Assembly: GCA_011523655.1 (NCBI GenBank)
Contig: WTGH01000009.1
Location: 35,151 to 99,150, forward strand
DNA: 64,000 nucleotides
From: Rhodospirillaceae bacterium
GTDB taxonomy: Bacteria > Pseudomonadota > Alphaproteobacteria > Bin65
Direction: 5' to 3'
The notes under the pieces: model-generated
The model's input: the letters and a program-made list of their open reading frames with translations, nothing else
What the model was told of the DNA's origin: nothing
Database searches by the model: none
Shown: positions 1 through 8,791 of the stretch, one piece after another
How positions within the stretch are numbered: position 1 is the first letter of the stretch
How the letters are laid out: the number at the start of each line of letters is the position of its first letter
Made by a program: the position numbers and the translations under genes

Positions 1-709
1 GCGCACGGGATACCGCCGCCTCCAGGGCCAGGCCCTGCGCCAGCCCGGCTGCGACGGCCGAAGCCAGGGTGCAGCCCGTGCCGTGGGTGTGCGGCGTGTC
101 GATCTTCTTCGCGGTCCAGCGCCGCGGCGCTGCGTCGCCGGCCGCCAGCAGGTCGACGATGTCGTCGCCCTCGAGGTGGCCGCCCTTGAGCAGGACCGCC
201 CCCGGTCCGAGCGCCAGCAGGGCAGCGGCGGCGTCCGCCATCCCGTCCCTGCCGGGCGGGTCGCGGTCCAGCAGAACGCCGGCTTCGGGCAGGTTCGGCG
301 TAATGATCGTCGCCATGGGCAGCAGCGTGTCGCGCAGGATGTCGACGGCCCCGGGCTCCAGCAAGGGCGCGCCGCCCTTTGCGACCATCACCGGATCGAC
401 CACCAGCGGAACTCCGGGTGTGAGGTCCCGGATCGCCCCGGCCACCGTCTCGATGACCGGGCCGCTGTGCAGCATGCCGGTCTTGATCGCGTCGACGCCG
501 AGATCGCCGACCACGACCTCGATCTGCTGCCGGATAAATTCCGGCTCGACTCCCACAACGCCATGCACGCCGAGGGTATTCTGGGCCGTGAGCGCCGTCA
601 CCGCCGTCATGGCGAAGCCGCCCAGCACCGTTACCGTCTTGATGTCGGCCTGTATGCCCGCGCCGCCGCCGGAATCGGATCCGGCGACGATCAGCACGCG
701 GCCGTTCAC
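1..709 (-). CDS. thiD: Hydroxymethylpyrimidine/phosphomethylpyrimidine kinase, cut by left edge
   Basis: ThiD phosphorylates HMP and HMP-phosphate in the pyrimidine branch of thiamine synthesis, in the cytoplasm. The ORF track misses it because it runs off the window. Reading the minus strand from the GTG at 709 gives [20 protein letters not shown], the typical ThiD N-terminus, then a 'KTGML' stretch and, near the edge, '[13 protein letters not shown]', the anion-hole segment of ribokinase-like kinases. About 236 codons are visible, so roughly 30 C-terminal residues should lie outside. The GTG overlaps the glmM stop (GTGA), so the two are translationally coupled in a folP-glmM-thiD order common in alphaproteobacteria. 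Confidence 0.93.
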   Translation of the reverse strand, partial: MNGRVLIVAGSDSGGGAGIQADIKTVTVLGGFAMTAVTALTAQNTLGVHGVVGVEPEFIRQQIEVVVGDLGVDAIKTGMLHSGPVIETVAGAIRDLTPGVPLVVDPVMVAKGGAPLLEPGAVDILRDTLLPMATIITPNLPEAGVLLDRDPPGRDGMADAAAALLALGPGAVLLKGGHLEGDDIVDLLAAGDAAPRRWTAKKIDTPHTHGTGCTLASAVAAGLAQGLALEAAVSRA

Positions 710-2064
710 CGGGCCGCCGCCTCGATGGAGGCGCACACCGACTCGACCACCGCTGCAACGAGGCTTTCGTCGTCGCCCTCCGCCATGACGCGGATCACCG
801 GTTCGGTGCCCGACCGGCGGATGACGAGCCGGCCGCCGTCGCCCAGCCGGCTCTGCCCGTCGGCGATCGCCTGCTTTACCGGGCCGGCGTCCAGCGGGGC
901 CGCTCCGTCGCCGGCCTGGTAGCGTACGTTCCTGAGCAGCTGGGGCGCCGGCTCGAACAGATGCATGACCTCGCTCGCCGGCTTGCCGGTGCGGACCAGT
1001 TCCGCCAGCACCTGAAGCGCGGTCACCAGGCCGTCGCCCGTGGCGATATGGTCGCTGAGCACGATATGGCCCGATTGCTCGCCGCCGACGTTGATGCCGT
1101 GCCTGCGCATGTCCTCGACTACATACCGGTCGCCGACACGGGCGCGGACCAGGGCCAGATCCATGCTCCGGAGATAGCGCTCAAGGCCGAGATTCGACAT
1201 CACGGTGGAGACGACGCCGCCGCCCCGCAGCTTGCCGGCGCGGCGCCAGGCCCGGGCGATCAGGGCCATGATCTGGTCGCCGTCGACGATCCGCCCGGCC
1301 TCGTCGACCATGCGGACCCGGTCGCCGTCGCCGTCCAGCGCGATCCCGACATGGGCATTGTGGGCCACGACCGCCGTGGCCAGGGTTTCCGGCGCCGTGG
1401 CGCCGCAATCCCGGTTGATGTTGAAGCCGTCGGGTGAAACGGCGACCGGCACCACCTCGGCGCCCAGTTCGAACAGCACGGTCGGGGCGGCCCTGTAGGC
1501 GGCGCCGTTGGCGCAATCGACCGCGATCTTGAGGCCGTCGAGGCGCAGCTCCGCCGGGAACGTGGCCTTGGCGAACTCCATATAGCGGCCGGGCGCATCG
1601 TCGAGCCGTTGGGCGCGGCCTAGGTCGCGCGGGCCGGCCAGCTCCTGCTCCGCGATCCCGGCTTCCATCCGCCGTTCGATCTCCAGTTCGATGTCGTCGG
1701 ACAGCTTGTTTCCGTCCGGCCCGAACAGCTTGATGCCGTTGTCCTGAAAGGCGTTGTGCGAGGCCGAGATCATGACCCCGAGATCGGCGCGCAGGGATGG
1801 GGTCAGCATGGCGATCGCGGGCGTCGGCATCGGGCCGACCAGAATGACGTCCATCCCCATGGAGATGAAACCGGCGGTAAGCGCCGGCTCGAGCAGGTAG
1901 CCGGAGAGGCGCGTATCCTTGCCGATCACCACCCGGTGACGGTGCGCGCCGCGGCGGAAATGGCCGCCAGCCGCCGCCGCCAGGGCCAGCGCGGTCGTCG
2001 CGGTCATCGGCTCGCGGTTGGCGATGCCGCGTATGCCGTCGGTGCCGAAGAATTTGCGGCTCAT
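706..2064 (-). CDS. glmM: Phosphoglucosamine mutase
   Basis: GlmM converts glucosamine-6-phosphate to glucosamine-1-phosphate for UDP-GlcNAc, hence peptidoglycan and LPS. The protein has 452 residues, the usual size. It starts [16 protein letters not shown], carries the phosphoserine loop '[14 protein letters not shown]' near residue 100, the Mg-binding 'DGDGDR' near 245, and the C-terminal phosphate-binding '[14 protein letters not shown]'. The start is fixed by this N-terminus. It lies 42 bp downstream of folP and overlaps thiD by 4 bp, so these form one cell-wall/cofactor operon. No defects are visible. Confidence 0.97.
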   Translation of the reverse strand: MSRKFFGTDGIRGIANREPMTATTALALAAAAGGHFRRGAHRHRVVIGKDTRLSGYLLEPALTAGFISMGMDVILVGPMPTPAIAMLTPSLRADLGVMISASHNAFQDNGIKLFGPDGNKLSDDIELEIERRMEAGIAEQELAGPRDLGRAQRLDDAPGRYMEFAKATFPAELRLDGLKIAVDCANGAAYRAAPTVLFELGAEVVPVAVSPDGFNINRDCGATAPETLATAVVAHNAHVGIALDGDGDRVRMVDEAGRIVDGDQIMALIARAWRRAGKLRGGGVVSTVMSNLGLERYLRSMDLALVRARVGDRYVVEDMRRHGINVGGEQSGHIVLSDHIATGDGLVTALQVLAELVRTGKPASEVMHLFEPAPQLLRNVRYQAGDGAAPLDAGPVKQAIADGQSRLGDGGRLVIRRSGTEPVIRVMAEGDDESLVAAVVESVCASIEAAAR

Positions 2065-2106
2065 GTTCCGGATACGCTCCCCGGTCCGGACTGTTCGGCG
2101 GGATTC

Positions 2107-2997
2107 CTAAACGATCGCGGGGTTTTCGGCCATACCGGGCTTCGATCCATCCGGGGGCCCATCCGGGGGCCGCGGCATGGCAAATCCGGCGATCCGCAAC
2201 GCCACCCGGGTCTCGGCAACGTCGTGGACCCGCAAGATCGCTGCGCCCTTCTGCGCCGCCAGCACCGCCGCCGCGGTCGATGCCGCCAGGCGCACGCCCG
2301 CCGGCGCCGTCAGCGCAGCCAGCTTGCGCGAGGCGCCGACGCAGACCGGATAGCCGAGGGCGGTCAGCCGGTCCAGATCGTGAAGCAGGGCGAGATTGTG
2401 CCGATGGGTCTTGCCGAAGCCGAAGCCCGGATCGACGGCGATCTGCGATTTCAGGAGGCCGGCGGCCACGAAGCGTTCGGCCTGCTCTCCCAGCGTGTCG
2501 GCGACCTCTGCGACGACGTCGCCGTAGCGGGGGTCGTCGTTCATCGTCGCGGGATCGCCCTTCATATGCATGAGGATGACCGGCGCGCCGCTGCGCCGGA
2601 CGGTCTCGAAGCTGTCCGGATCGTGGGTCAGCGCGCTGACATCGTTGACGATCGCCGCGCCGGCGCCGAGCGCGGCCCGCATCACGGACGCATTGCGCGT
2701 GTCGATCGATACGGTCCGGCCGTCCGCCGCAAGACGGCGCAGTGCCGGCATGACCCGGTCGAGTTCGACCTCCGGCGCAACCGGGGTCGCGCCGGGCCGG
2801 GTCGATTCGCCGCCGATGTCGATGAAATCCGCGCCGGCTGCGAGCAATTGTCCGGCGTGGGCGAGCGCCGCATCGGGCGTCTCGTAGCGGCCGCCGTCCG
2901 AGAAACTGTCCGGCGTCGGATTGAGAATGCCCATCAGGGCCGGCCGGCCGGCGGGCAACAGGTCGGGCCAACGGGGGGTTGGGGCGGAGGAAGGCAA
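2107..2997 (-). CDS. folP: Dihydropteroate synthase
   Basis: FolP condenses 6-hydroxymethyl-dihydropterin pyrophosphate with p-aminobenzoate in folate synthesis; it is the sulfonamide target. The 296-residue protein has the family signatures 'MGILNPTPDSFSDGG' (residues about 22-36) and 'DIGGESTRPGA' (about 61-71), the strand 'NDVSAL', and a 'DPGFGFGK' motif. The usual upstream partner in many alphaproteobacteria is ftsH; here that place is taken by the dadA-like gene, so the locus has been rearranged. The C-terminal tail, rich in Pro and Gly, is slightly longer than usual. Confidence 0.96.
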   Translation of the reverse strand: MPSSAPTPRWPDLLPAGRPALMGILNPTPDSFSDGGRYETPDAALAHAGQLLAAGADFIDIGGESTRPGATPVAPEVELDRVMPALRRLAADGRTVSIDTRNASVMRAALGAGAAIVNDVSALTHDPDSFETVRRSGAPVILMHMKGDPATMNDDPRYGDVVAEVADTLGEQAERFVAAGLLKSQIAVDPGFGFGKTHRHNLALLHDLDRLTALGYPVCVGASRKLAALTAPAGVRLAASTAAAVLAAQKGAAILRVHDVAETRVALRIAGFAMPRPPDGPPDGSKPGMAENPAIV

Positions 2998-3101
2998 GGC
3001 AGCATCTCGGCGGGAAAGCGAACGGGCGGGATGTTGGCCTTCGGCGCCGGGAAGGCAACAGGTCAGGGCGGCGCGTTCCGGCCCGTACCGGAGAACGCGC
3101 C

Positions 3102-4367
3102 TCAGAACCGGTCGGACCGATACGGCGTCAGGTCCACCCTCGGCTCGCGGCCGCAGGCCAGGTCGGCGATCAGCAGGCCGGTGATCGCGCCCAGGGTCAG
3201 GCCGAGCTGGCCGTGGCCGAAGGCGAAATAGGTGTTGGCATGGCGGCGCGACCGCTCGATGACCGGCAGGCTGTCGGGAATCATCGGCCGGTGGCCCATC
3301 CAGGGCCGGGTCTTCGCGCCTTTCAGGGCCGGCAGCATGTCCTGCGCCAGGGGCAGCATCATCTCGGCGCGTTCGTAGTTCGGTGCGGCGTCGAGACTCG
3401 CCAGTTCGACCATGCCGGCCAGGCGCAGGCCGCCCGACATGGGCGTCACGGCGAAATGCCGCTTGCCGTCCAGCACCGGCCCGTTGATCCGCACGGTCTC
3501 GTCGAGCAGCATCAGGTGATAGCCGCGCGCCGATTCGAGCGGCACCGAAACGCCCAGTTCCTGCGCGAATTTCTTCGAGAAAACGCCGGCGGCGAGAACC
3601 AGGCGTTCGACCGGGACGGTCCCGGAGGTCGTGCGCAGGGCTCTTGGCCCCGCTTCGCCCATCTCGATCCCGGTCGCTTCGGCCTTCCGGAAGACGCCGC
3701 CCATTTTTTCAAACGCTTCGGCGAGGCGCTCGGCGAGGTGCTTCGGATCGACGGTATAGAAGCAGTCCGGCAGGTGGAATCCGTGGGTGTAGTCCCGGTT
3801 GAGCGCCGGCTCCATCTGGCGCAGTTCGTCGGCGCCCACCGCGTCCACCCGGACGCCGTGGCGGCGGAACATATCCATCTCCCACTCGGCGTCACGGGCG
3901 TCCGCAGCGCCGCGATAGACGAACAGCAGCCCCTTGTGGCGCAGCATGTCCTCGGCGCCGGCCGCCCTGACCAGCTCGCGATAGGCGTCGCCGACATGAT
4001 CGAGCAGGCGCATCTGCGCGCGGGCATTGGCCTCGGTCCGGCGCGCCGACGACTGCCGGAGGAAGCGCCACAGCCAGGGCAGCAGCCGGGGCAGGTAGCG
4101 CCAGCGGATGACCAGCGACCCCTTCGGATCGAGCAGCATGGCGGGCACCTTGCGCAGCATGCCCGGCGTGGCCATCGGCATCGGCGTGCCGGTCTGGATC
4201 AGGCCGGCATTGCCGCTCGACGTGCCGGCGCCCGGCGTGTCCCGGTCGATCAGGGTGACGCTGAAGCCTTCGCGCTGCAGCGCCAGCGCGCAACAGGTGC
4301 CGACGATGCCGGCGCCGAGGACCGTGATCGCGCCCCGGCCGGCCCGGTTCGAAGCGTCAGTCGGCAA
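3102..4367 (-). CDS. FAD-dependent D-amino acid dehydrogenase/oxidase (DadA-like)
   Basis: This 421-residue DAO-fold flavoprotein opens with the Rossmann motif 'VLGAGIVGTCCALALQREG' (about residues 16-34) and ends with 'FAFGHGQLGLTLGAITGLL', typical of DadA and related glycine/D-amino acid oxidases. Such enzymes oxidise an amino acid to an imino acid and pass electrons to the respiratory chain or oxygen. The start overlaps the end of the upstream ridA-family gene by 11 bp, so the two are cotranscribed. That pairing makes chemical sense, because RidA hydrolyses the imines such oxidases release. The exact substrate cannot be read from the sequence. Confidence 0.85.
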   Translation of the reverse strand: MPTDASNRAGRGAITVLGAGIVGTCCALALQREGFSVTLIDRDTPGAGTSSGNAGLIQTGTPMPMATPGMLRKVPAMLLDPKGSLVIRWRYLPRLLPWLWRFLRQSSARRTEANARAQMRLLDHVGDAYRELVRAAGAEDMLRHKGLLFVYRGAADARDAEWEMDMFRRHGVRVDAVGADELRQMEPALNRDYTHGFHLPDCFYTVDPKHLAERLAEAFEKMGGVFRKAEATGIEMGEAGPRALRTTSGTVPVERLVLAAGVFSKKFAQELGVSVPLESARGYHLMLLDETVRINGPVLDGKRHFAVTPMSGGLRLAGMVELASLDAAPNYERAEMMLPLAQDMLPALKGAKTRPWMGHRPMIPDSLPVIERSRRHANTYFAFGHGQLGLTLGAITGLLIADLACGREPRVDLTPYRSDRF

Positions 4368-4752
4368 GGGCGATGCACTCGATCTCGATATCGAAATCCA
4401 GCGGCCAGGACGCGACGGTGACGAAGCTGCGCGCCGGCGGGTCCTTCGGGAAATAGGTCTTGTAGACTTCGTTGAAGCGCTTGAAATGGGCGGCGTTGAC
4501 CGAAAAGACCGTCACCTTCACCACCTGCTCCATCGAGGAGCCGGCGCATTCCAGACAGTATTTCACCGCCTCCAGGCAGGCGCGGGTCTGGGTCTCCAGA
4601 TCGCCCTTGACCAGGTCGCCGGTCTCGATGTCGAACGGCGGCTGCCCGGAAACGAAGACGAAGCCGTTCGCCTTCACGACCGGCGACAGGGGCACATTGT
4701 TCTTGCGCAGGCCTTCGGACAGGCCGGGGACCTCGGGAATTTCTTTCGGCAT
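4357..4752 (-). CDS. RidA/YjgF-family imine deaminase
   Basis: The RidA family hydrolyses reactive enamine/imine intermediates such as 2-aminoacrylate, protecting PLP enzymes. The 131-residue protein shows 'NGFVFVSGQPPFDIETGDLV', 'VKVTVFSVNAAHFKRFNEVY' and 'PPARSFVTVA', with the Arg that binds the substrate carboxylate. I chose the ATG at 4752 rather than the longer track ORF (4851) because an AAGGAG Shine-Dalgarno lies 6 nt before it and the family begins here. It is translationally coupled to the DadA-like gene and likely detoxifies its product. Confidence 0.9.
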   Translation of the reverse strand: MPKEIPEVPGLSEGLRKNNVPLSPVVKANGFVFVSGQPPFDIETGDLVKGDLETQTRACLEAVKYCLECAGSSMEQVVKVTVFSVNAAHFKRFNEVYKTYFPKDPPARSFVTVASWPLDFDIEIECIALAD

Positions 4753-4844
4753 GGAGCGCTCCTTGACTGGTTCAGAGGGATCTCGGAAACCGCATGATGT
4801 ATAGCAATGCGAGACCCCGCTACGAGGAAATTCAGCGGGCCTGC

Positions 4845-4873
4845 TTGACACAACAATATTGTTGTTCTAAATA
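4845..4873 (+). promoter_or_regulatory. Promoter with palindromic operator before the NTase/HTH pair
   Basis: TTGACA (4845-4850) is followed after exactly 17 bp by TAAATA (4868-4873). The spacer holds a perfect 14-bp palindrome, CAACAATATTGTTG (4851-4864). A palindrome between -35 and -10 is the expected layout for self-repression by the HTH protein two genes down. The -10 overlaps the annotated ATG, so either the real start point or the real promoter differs slightly. No Shine-Dalgarno is visible. Confidence 0.6.
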
Positions 4874-5316
4874 TGCTTCCTGAGTTTGACGAAAATGGCC
4901 AGTTGCCTCCGGGCGTCCACCGGGCAACATGGAGCGAGTTTGTTGAGCGGTATGCGACAACGAACCACCGGCGCAAACTCCTGGAAGGCATGGAGCGCTT
5001 GATCGAACATCTGAAATCGATCGAATGCACTGCGCTTTATGTGAACGGGAGCTTTGTGACAAGCAAGGAAAGGCCAAATGACTATGACGCCTGCTGGAAT
5101 GTCCGGGGCGTCAAGTTTGAATTAATCGATCCCGTGTTGCTTGGTGCCGACGACGATGGCAAGCAAGCCATGCTTGAGAAATATGGAAGCGACATCCGTC
5201 CGGACCAGTTTTCGCCGGTTGAACTTGACGGAACCTATCTGGATTTTTTCCAGATCGACCGGGACGGGAACCCCAAAGGAATCGTTGAACTCTCGCTCGT
5301 GGAGATCGAACCGTGA
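4873..5316 (+). CDS. Small nucleotidyltransferase-like protein, probable toxin-antitoxin member (DUF6932-like)
   Basis: A 147-residue protein of the kind I remember as DUF6932. Residues about 58-72 read 'NGSFVTSKERPNDYDACW', a match to the GS-x(9-10)-DxD active-site pattern of minimal nucleotidyltransferases. The N-terminus 'LPEFDENGQLPPGVH' and a 'KYGSDIRPDQF' segment are also recognisable. NTases of this size often modify tRNA or a partner protein within toxin-antitoxin or phage-defence modules. It overlaps the downstream HTH gene by 4 bp (GTGA). AT-richer DNA than its neighbours suggests horizontal gain. The biochemical role is inferred only. Confidence 0.7.
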   Translation: MLPEFDENGQLPPGVHRATWSEFVERYATTNHRRKLLEGMERLIEHLKSIECTALYVNGSFVTSKERPNDYDACWNVRGVKFELIDPVLLGADDDGKQAMLEKYGSDIRPDQFSPVELDGTYLDFFQIDRDGNPKGIVELSLVEIEP

Positions 5317-5738
5317 TCAAGAACGACCGACAATTGGCGGCGGCTGAACGTCAGCGTGAAAAGCTGCGCGATGCTTCGGCGAGACCGGCGCCTGCGGACA
5401 CCGATGGTCGACTGGTCGAGGCGCACCGGCGGGCGCTCGAAGCGGACATAGCCAAGCTGGATGCCGAAATCTCCGCATACCAGGTCGCTCGAAGCGGTGC
5501 CGCAGACCTGGCTGCCTTAGGTGCAGTCGACGGTTTCGGAAAAGAACTGGTACTCGCGCGAATCGCCGCCGGGCTGACGCAAAAGGAACTTGCGGCCAGG
5601 CTTTCGAAGAAGACGCAGCAGGTTCAGCGGTATGAACAAAACCTGTATGCGTCTGCAAGTTTGAAGACTCTCACTCAAGTGGCGCATCTGTTCGTCGATG
5701 TGCTTCAAGAGCGGACGAAAACAACCATCGGCCGCTAG
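5313..5738 (+). CDS. XRE-family HTH protein with N-terminal coiled coil, partner of the NTase
   Basis: This 141-residue protein starts at a GTG inside the stop of the NTase gene. Residues 1-65 are charged and Ala-rich with heptad-like spacing ('EAHRRALEADIAKLDAEIS'), a likely coiled coil. Residues about 78-120 are a lambda-repressor-like HTH: 'LVLARIAAGLTQKELAARLS' followed by 'KTQQVQRYEQNLYASASL'. It most likely binds the palindrome upstream of the operon and neutralises or regulates the NTase. The order toxin-first, antitoxin-second resembles HigBA-type modules, but the partner here is an NTase rather than a RelE-type nuclease. Confidence 0.75.
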   Translation: MIKNDRQLAAAERQREKLRDASARPAPADTDGRLVEAHRRALEADIAKLDAEISAYQVARSGAADLAALGAVDGFGKELVLARIAAGLTQKELAARLSKKTQQVQRYEQNLYASASLKTLTQVAHLFVDVLQERTKTTIGR

Positions 5739-5787
5739 AGTCTCGCAGACCGCCGCAGCTTCAGCTTTGTCTCGCCGATAGCAGCCG

Positions 5788-6999
5788 CTACGCCGAGCCG
5801 TGCACCTCGAACAGGCCGGCGGCGCCCATGCCGCCGCCGACGCACATGGTGCAGACGACGTATTTCGCGCCGCGCCGCCGGCCTTCGATCAGAGCGTGGC
5901 CGACCATGCGGGCGCCCGACATGCCATAGGGATGGCCGATCGAGATGGCGCCGCCGTTCACGTTGTAGATGTCCGGGTCTATGCCCAGCCGGTCGCGGCA
6001 GTACAGCGCCTGCACGGCGAAGGCTTCGTTCAGCTCCCACAGGTCGATGTCGTCGATCTTGAGGCCGTTGCGCTCCAGCAGCTTCGGCACGGCGAAGACT
6101 GGGCCGATGCCCATTTCGTCGGGGTCGCAGCCGGCGACCGCCACGCCGCGATAGACGCCGAGGGGCTCCAGGCCGCGCTTCGAGGCTTCGGTCGCTTCCA
6201 TGAGGACCGCGGCCGAGGCGCCGTCGGAGAGTTGGGAGGCGTTGCCGGCGGTGATGTGCTTGCCTTCCGCAATCGCCTGTCCGTTCTTGAACACCGGCTG
6301 CAGCCCGGCGAGGGTTTCATAGGTCGTGCCCGGCCGGTTGCCTTCGTCCTTTTCCAGCACGACGTCACGTTCCGAAATCGCGCCGGTTTCCCTGTCCTTG
6401 AACTTCATGGTCGAGGGCAGGGCCACGATCTCGTCGTCCAGCCGGCCCGCCTGCTGCGCCGCAGCCGTGCGCGCCTGGCTTTCCGCCGCAAATTCGTCCT
6501 GGCTCTCGCGCGGGACGCCATAGCGCTCGGCGACGACTTCCGCCGTTTCCAGCATCGTCATGTAGAGCGCCGGCAGCCGGTCGACGATCCAGGGATCGTG
6601 CGCCCGGTGCATGTTCATGCTCTCGTTCTGGACCAGCGAAATGCTCTCCAGGCCGCCGCCGACCGCAACCGTCATGCCGTCGTGGACGATCTGCCTGGCG
6701 GCGGTCGCGATCGCCATCATCCCGGACGAACACTGCCGGTCCAGCGACATGGCGGCCACCGTGTTCGGCAGGCCGGCGCGGATCGCGCACTGGCGCGCAA
6801 TGTTGCCGCCGGTCGAGCCCTGTTGCAGGGCGGCGCCCATGACGACATCGTCGATCTCCGCCGGATCGACCCCGGCGCGCCCGACCGCGTGGCGGATGGC
6901 GTGGCCGCCGAGCTCCTGGCCCTGGGTGTCGTTGAACGCGCCGCGATAGGCCTTGCCGATCGGCGTGCGGGCGGTGGAAACGATAACGGCTTCGCGCAT
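5788..6999 (-). CDS. Acetyl-CoA acyltransferase (thiolase)
   Basis: A 403-residue thiolase. The nucleophile lies in '[13 protein letters not shown]' (Cys90), the general-base His in '[14 protein letters not shown]', and the second catalytic Cys in '[13 protein letters not shown]'. The start is set at the ATG at 6999, which gives the canonical '[15 protein letters not shown]' and has a GGAG about 7 nt upstream; the 44-residue extension in the track is not supported. It could act in beta-oxidation (3-ketoacyl-CoA cleavage) or in acetoacetyl-CoA formation. It is divergent from a Liv-type transporter cassette and shares with it a 220-bp regulatory gap. Confidence 0.93.
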   Translation of the reverse strand: MREAVIVSTARTPIGKAYRGAFNDTQGQELGGHAIRHAVGRAGVDPAEIDDVVMGAALQQGSTGGNIARQCAIRAGLPNTVAAMSLDRQCSSGMMAIATAARQIVHDGMTVAVGGGLESISLVQNESMNMHRAHDPWIVDRLPALYMTMLETAEVVAERYGVPRESQDEFAAESQARTAAAQQAGRLDDEIVALPSTMKFKDRETGAISERDVVLEKDEGNRPGTTYETLAGLQPVFKNGQAIAEGKHITAGNASQLSDGASAAVLMEATEASKRGLEPLGVYRGVAVAGCDPDEMGIGPVFAVPKLLERNGLKIDDIDLWELNEAFAVQALYCRDRLGIDPDIYNVNGGAISIGHPYGMSGARMVGHALIEGRRRGAKYVVCTMCVGGGMGAAGLFEVHGSA

Positions 7000-7154
7000 G
7001 GCGGGGCTCCGTGGAAGAGGCGTTTGCGCCGGCCTGAGGCCGGCAGGCTTCAGCCTATCCCTACAGGATGCAGGCCCGCCGCGGCCATGTGATCGGATGG
7101 CGCGGCCGACGTTTCGCTGTCCTGCCGGCAAGCCGGGCGAAGGGGATTGCGAGC

Positions 7155-7179
7155 GTGTAAATCGTTCGCCGATTTACAC
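7155..7179. promoter_or_regulatory. Perfect 10-bp inverted repeat in divergent promoter region
   Basis: GTGTAAATCG (7155-7164) and CGATTTACAC (7170-7179) are exact reverse complements separated by 5 bp (TTCGC). The repeat sits between the divergent thiolase and livG genes, 43 bp before the livG start. No T-run follows on either strand, so an operator for a dimeric repressor is more likely than a terminator. The TGTAAA/TTTACA half-sites are of a kind seen with TetR- or GntR-type regulators, but no regulator gene is adjacent. Confidence 0.55.
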
Positions 7180-7221
7180 CGCGGCATTCCCGGCTATGCT
7201 GCGCCGGTTTGGGGAGGGCGC

Positions 7222-8019
7222 ATGGCGCAGGTGGAATCTTCCGGCACGATGATCTCGGTTCAAGGGGTGACGAAGCGGTTCGGCGGCCTGACGGCCGTCG
7301 ATAACTGTTCGCTCGAGGTCGCCGCCGGGACGATCACCGGCCTGATCGGGCCGAACGGGGCCGGCAAATCGACCCTGTTCAACATCATCGCCGGGGTCTT
7401 TCCGCTGACGGGGGGCGACGTGTTCCTGGACGGCGAGAACGTGACCGGCCAGAAACCGCACGAACTGTTCCGGCGCGGCCTGGTGCGCACCTTCCAGATC
7501 GCCCATGAGTACGCCCGGTTGCCGGTCATCGAAAATCTCATGGTCGTGCCGCCCGACCAGGCCGGGGAAAAGTTGGCGACCGCCCTGTTCCGGCCCGGCC
7601 GGATCCGCGCCCAGGACGCCGAGGTGCGCGGGCGCGCCGAGGACGTGCTCGATTTTCTGCGCCTGGCGCCGCTCAAATACGAACTGGCGGGCAACCTGTC
7701 CGGCGGGCAGAAGAAACTGCTGGAGCTCGGCCGCACGATGATGACGGATGCCCGCGTCGTGCTGCTCGACGAGGTCGCGGCCGGCATCAACCGGGCGCTG
7801 CTCGCCTCGCTCGCCGGCGACATCGAGCGGCTGAACCGCGAGCGCGGCTATACCTTCTTCGTCATCGAGCACGACATGGACCTGATCGGCCGGCTGTGCG
7901 ACCCGGTCATCGTCATGGCCCAGGGCAGCGTGCTGACCCGGGGCAGCATGGCGGAAATCCGGGCCGACCGGCGGGTCATCGAGGCCTATCTCGGGATGAG
8001 CGACGAGGAAGCCGCCTGA
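7222..8019 (+). CDS. livG: Branched-chain amino acid-type ABC transporter ATPase (LivG-like)
   Basis: A 265-residue cytoplasmic ATPase of the HAAT (Liv) family. It has Walker A 'GPNGAGKST' (about 43-51), the signature 'LSGGQKKLLELGR', Walker B 'VVLLDEVAAGI' and a switch His in 'FFVIEHDMD'. The ATG at 7222 is preferred over the track start because GGGGAGGG lies just upstream. The order G-F-H-M follows, with livF 1 bp downstream. The ligand is unknown, because Liv-type systems also carry amides, urea and aromatic acids. No binding-protein gene accompanies this cassette. Confidence 0.9.
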   Translation: MAQVESSGTMISVQGVTKRFGGLTAVDNCSLEVAAGTITGLIGPNGAGKSTLFNIIAGVFPLTGGDVFLDGENVTGQKPHELFRRGLVRTFQIAHEYARLPVIENLMVVPPDQAGEKLATALFRPGRIRAQDAEVRGRAEDVLDFLRLAPLKYELAGNLSGGQKKLLELGRTMMTDARVVLLDEVAAGINRALLASLAGDIERLNRERGYTFFVIEHDMDLIGRLCDPVIVMAQGSVLTRGSMAEIRADRRVIEAYLGMSDEEAA

Positions 8020-8020
8020 C

Positions 8021-8791
8021 ATGCCCGGCGACATGCTACTGGCGGAAGGCATGACCGGCGGCTACGGCGGCGCCGATATCCTCAAAGGCGTCGACCTGGC
8101 GGTGGAGGCCGGCGAGATCGTGGCGATCATCGGCCCGAACGGCGCCGGCAAATCGACCGCGATGAAGGCGGTCTTCGGCCTGGTCCGGCTGCGCGAGGGA
8201 GAGGTCCGGTTCCGTGGCGAGGATATCGGCAGCTGCCAGCCCGACGAACTGGTCCGCAGGGGCATGGCCTATGTGCCCCAGGAGCGCAGCATCTTCCCGT
8301 CGCTCACCGTGCACGAAAATCTGGAAATGGGCGCCTTCATCCGGCGCGACGATTTCAGCCACGTTATCGACCAGGTCTACACCCTGTTCCCGCCGCTGAA
8401 GGACAAGCGCCGCCAGCAGGCCGGCGAGCTTTCCGGCGGCCAGCGCCAGATGGTCGCCTTCGGCCGGGCGCTGATGACCGAGCCGGCGCTTCTGCTGCTC
8501 GACGAGCCGACCGCCGGCCTGTCGCCGGTCTATATGCGCGAGATATTCGAGCGGGTGATCGCCGTGAACGAAACCGGCGTCGGCATCCTGATGGTCGAGC
8601 AGAATGCCCGCCAGGCGCTGAAGATCGCCCATCGCGGCTGTGTGCTGGCGACCGGCGAGAACATCTTCACCGATACAGGCGAGGCGCTGCTGGCAAACCC
8701 GGAAGTGGCTGAGAGCTTTCTCGGCGGCCGCAACGGCACTCGGGACGGGGGCAGTCGCGGCGGTGGCGGCCGGAGCGGGGCCGGCGCTTGA
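8021..8791 (+). CDS. livF: Liv-type ABC transporter ATPase (LivF-like)
   Basis: The second ATPase of the first Liv cassette, 256 residues. It shows Walker A 'GPNGAGKSTAMKAVFGL', the signature 'LSGGQRQMVAFGRAL', Walker B 'LLLLDEPTAGLSP' and the LivF-typical 'MVEQNARQALKIAHRG'. The C-terminus ends in a Gly/Arg-rich tail ('GGSRGGGGRSGAGA') that is not part of the fold and is probably a by-product of the overlap with the next gene. The stop overlaps the livH TTG start (TTGA), indicating coupling. Confidence 0.9.
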   Translation: MPGDMLLAEGMTGGYGGADILKGVDLAVEAGEIVAIIGPNGAGKSTAMKAVFGLVRLREGEVRFRGEDIGSCQPDELVRRGMAYVPQERSIFPSLTVHENLEMGAFIRRDDFSHVIDQVYTLFPPLKDKRRQQAGELSGGQRQMVAFGRALMTEPALLLLDEPTAGLSPVYMREIFERVIAVNETGVGILMVEQNARQALKIAHRGCVLATGENIFTDTGEALLANPEVAESFLGGRNGTRDGGSRGGGGRSGAGA

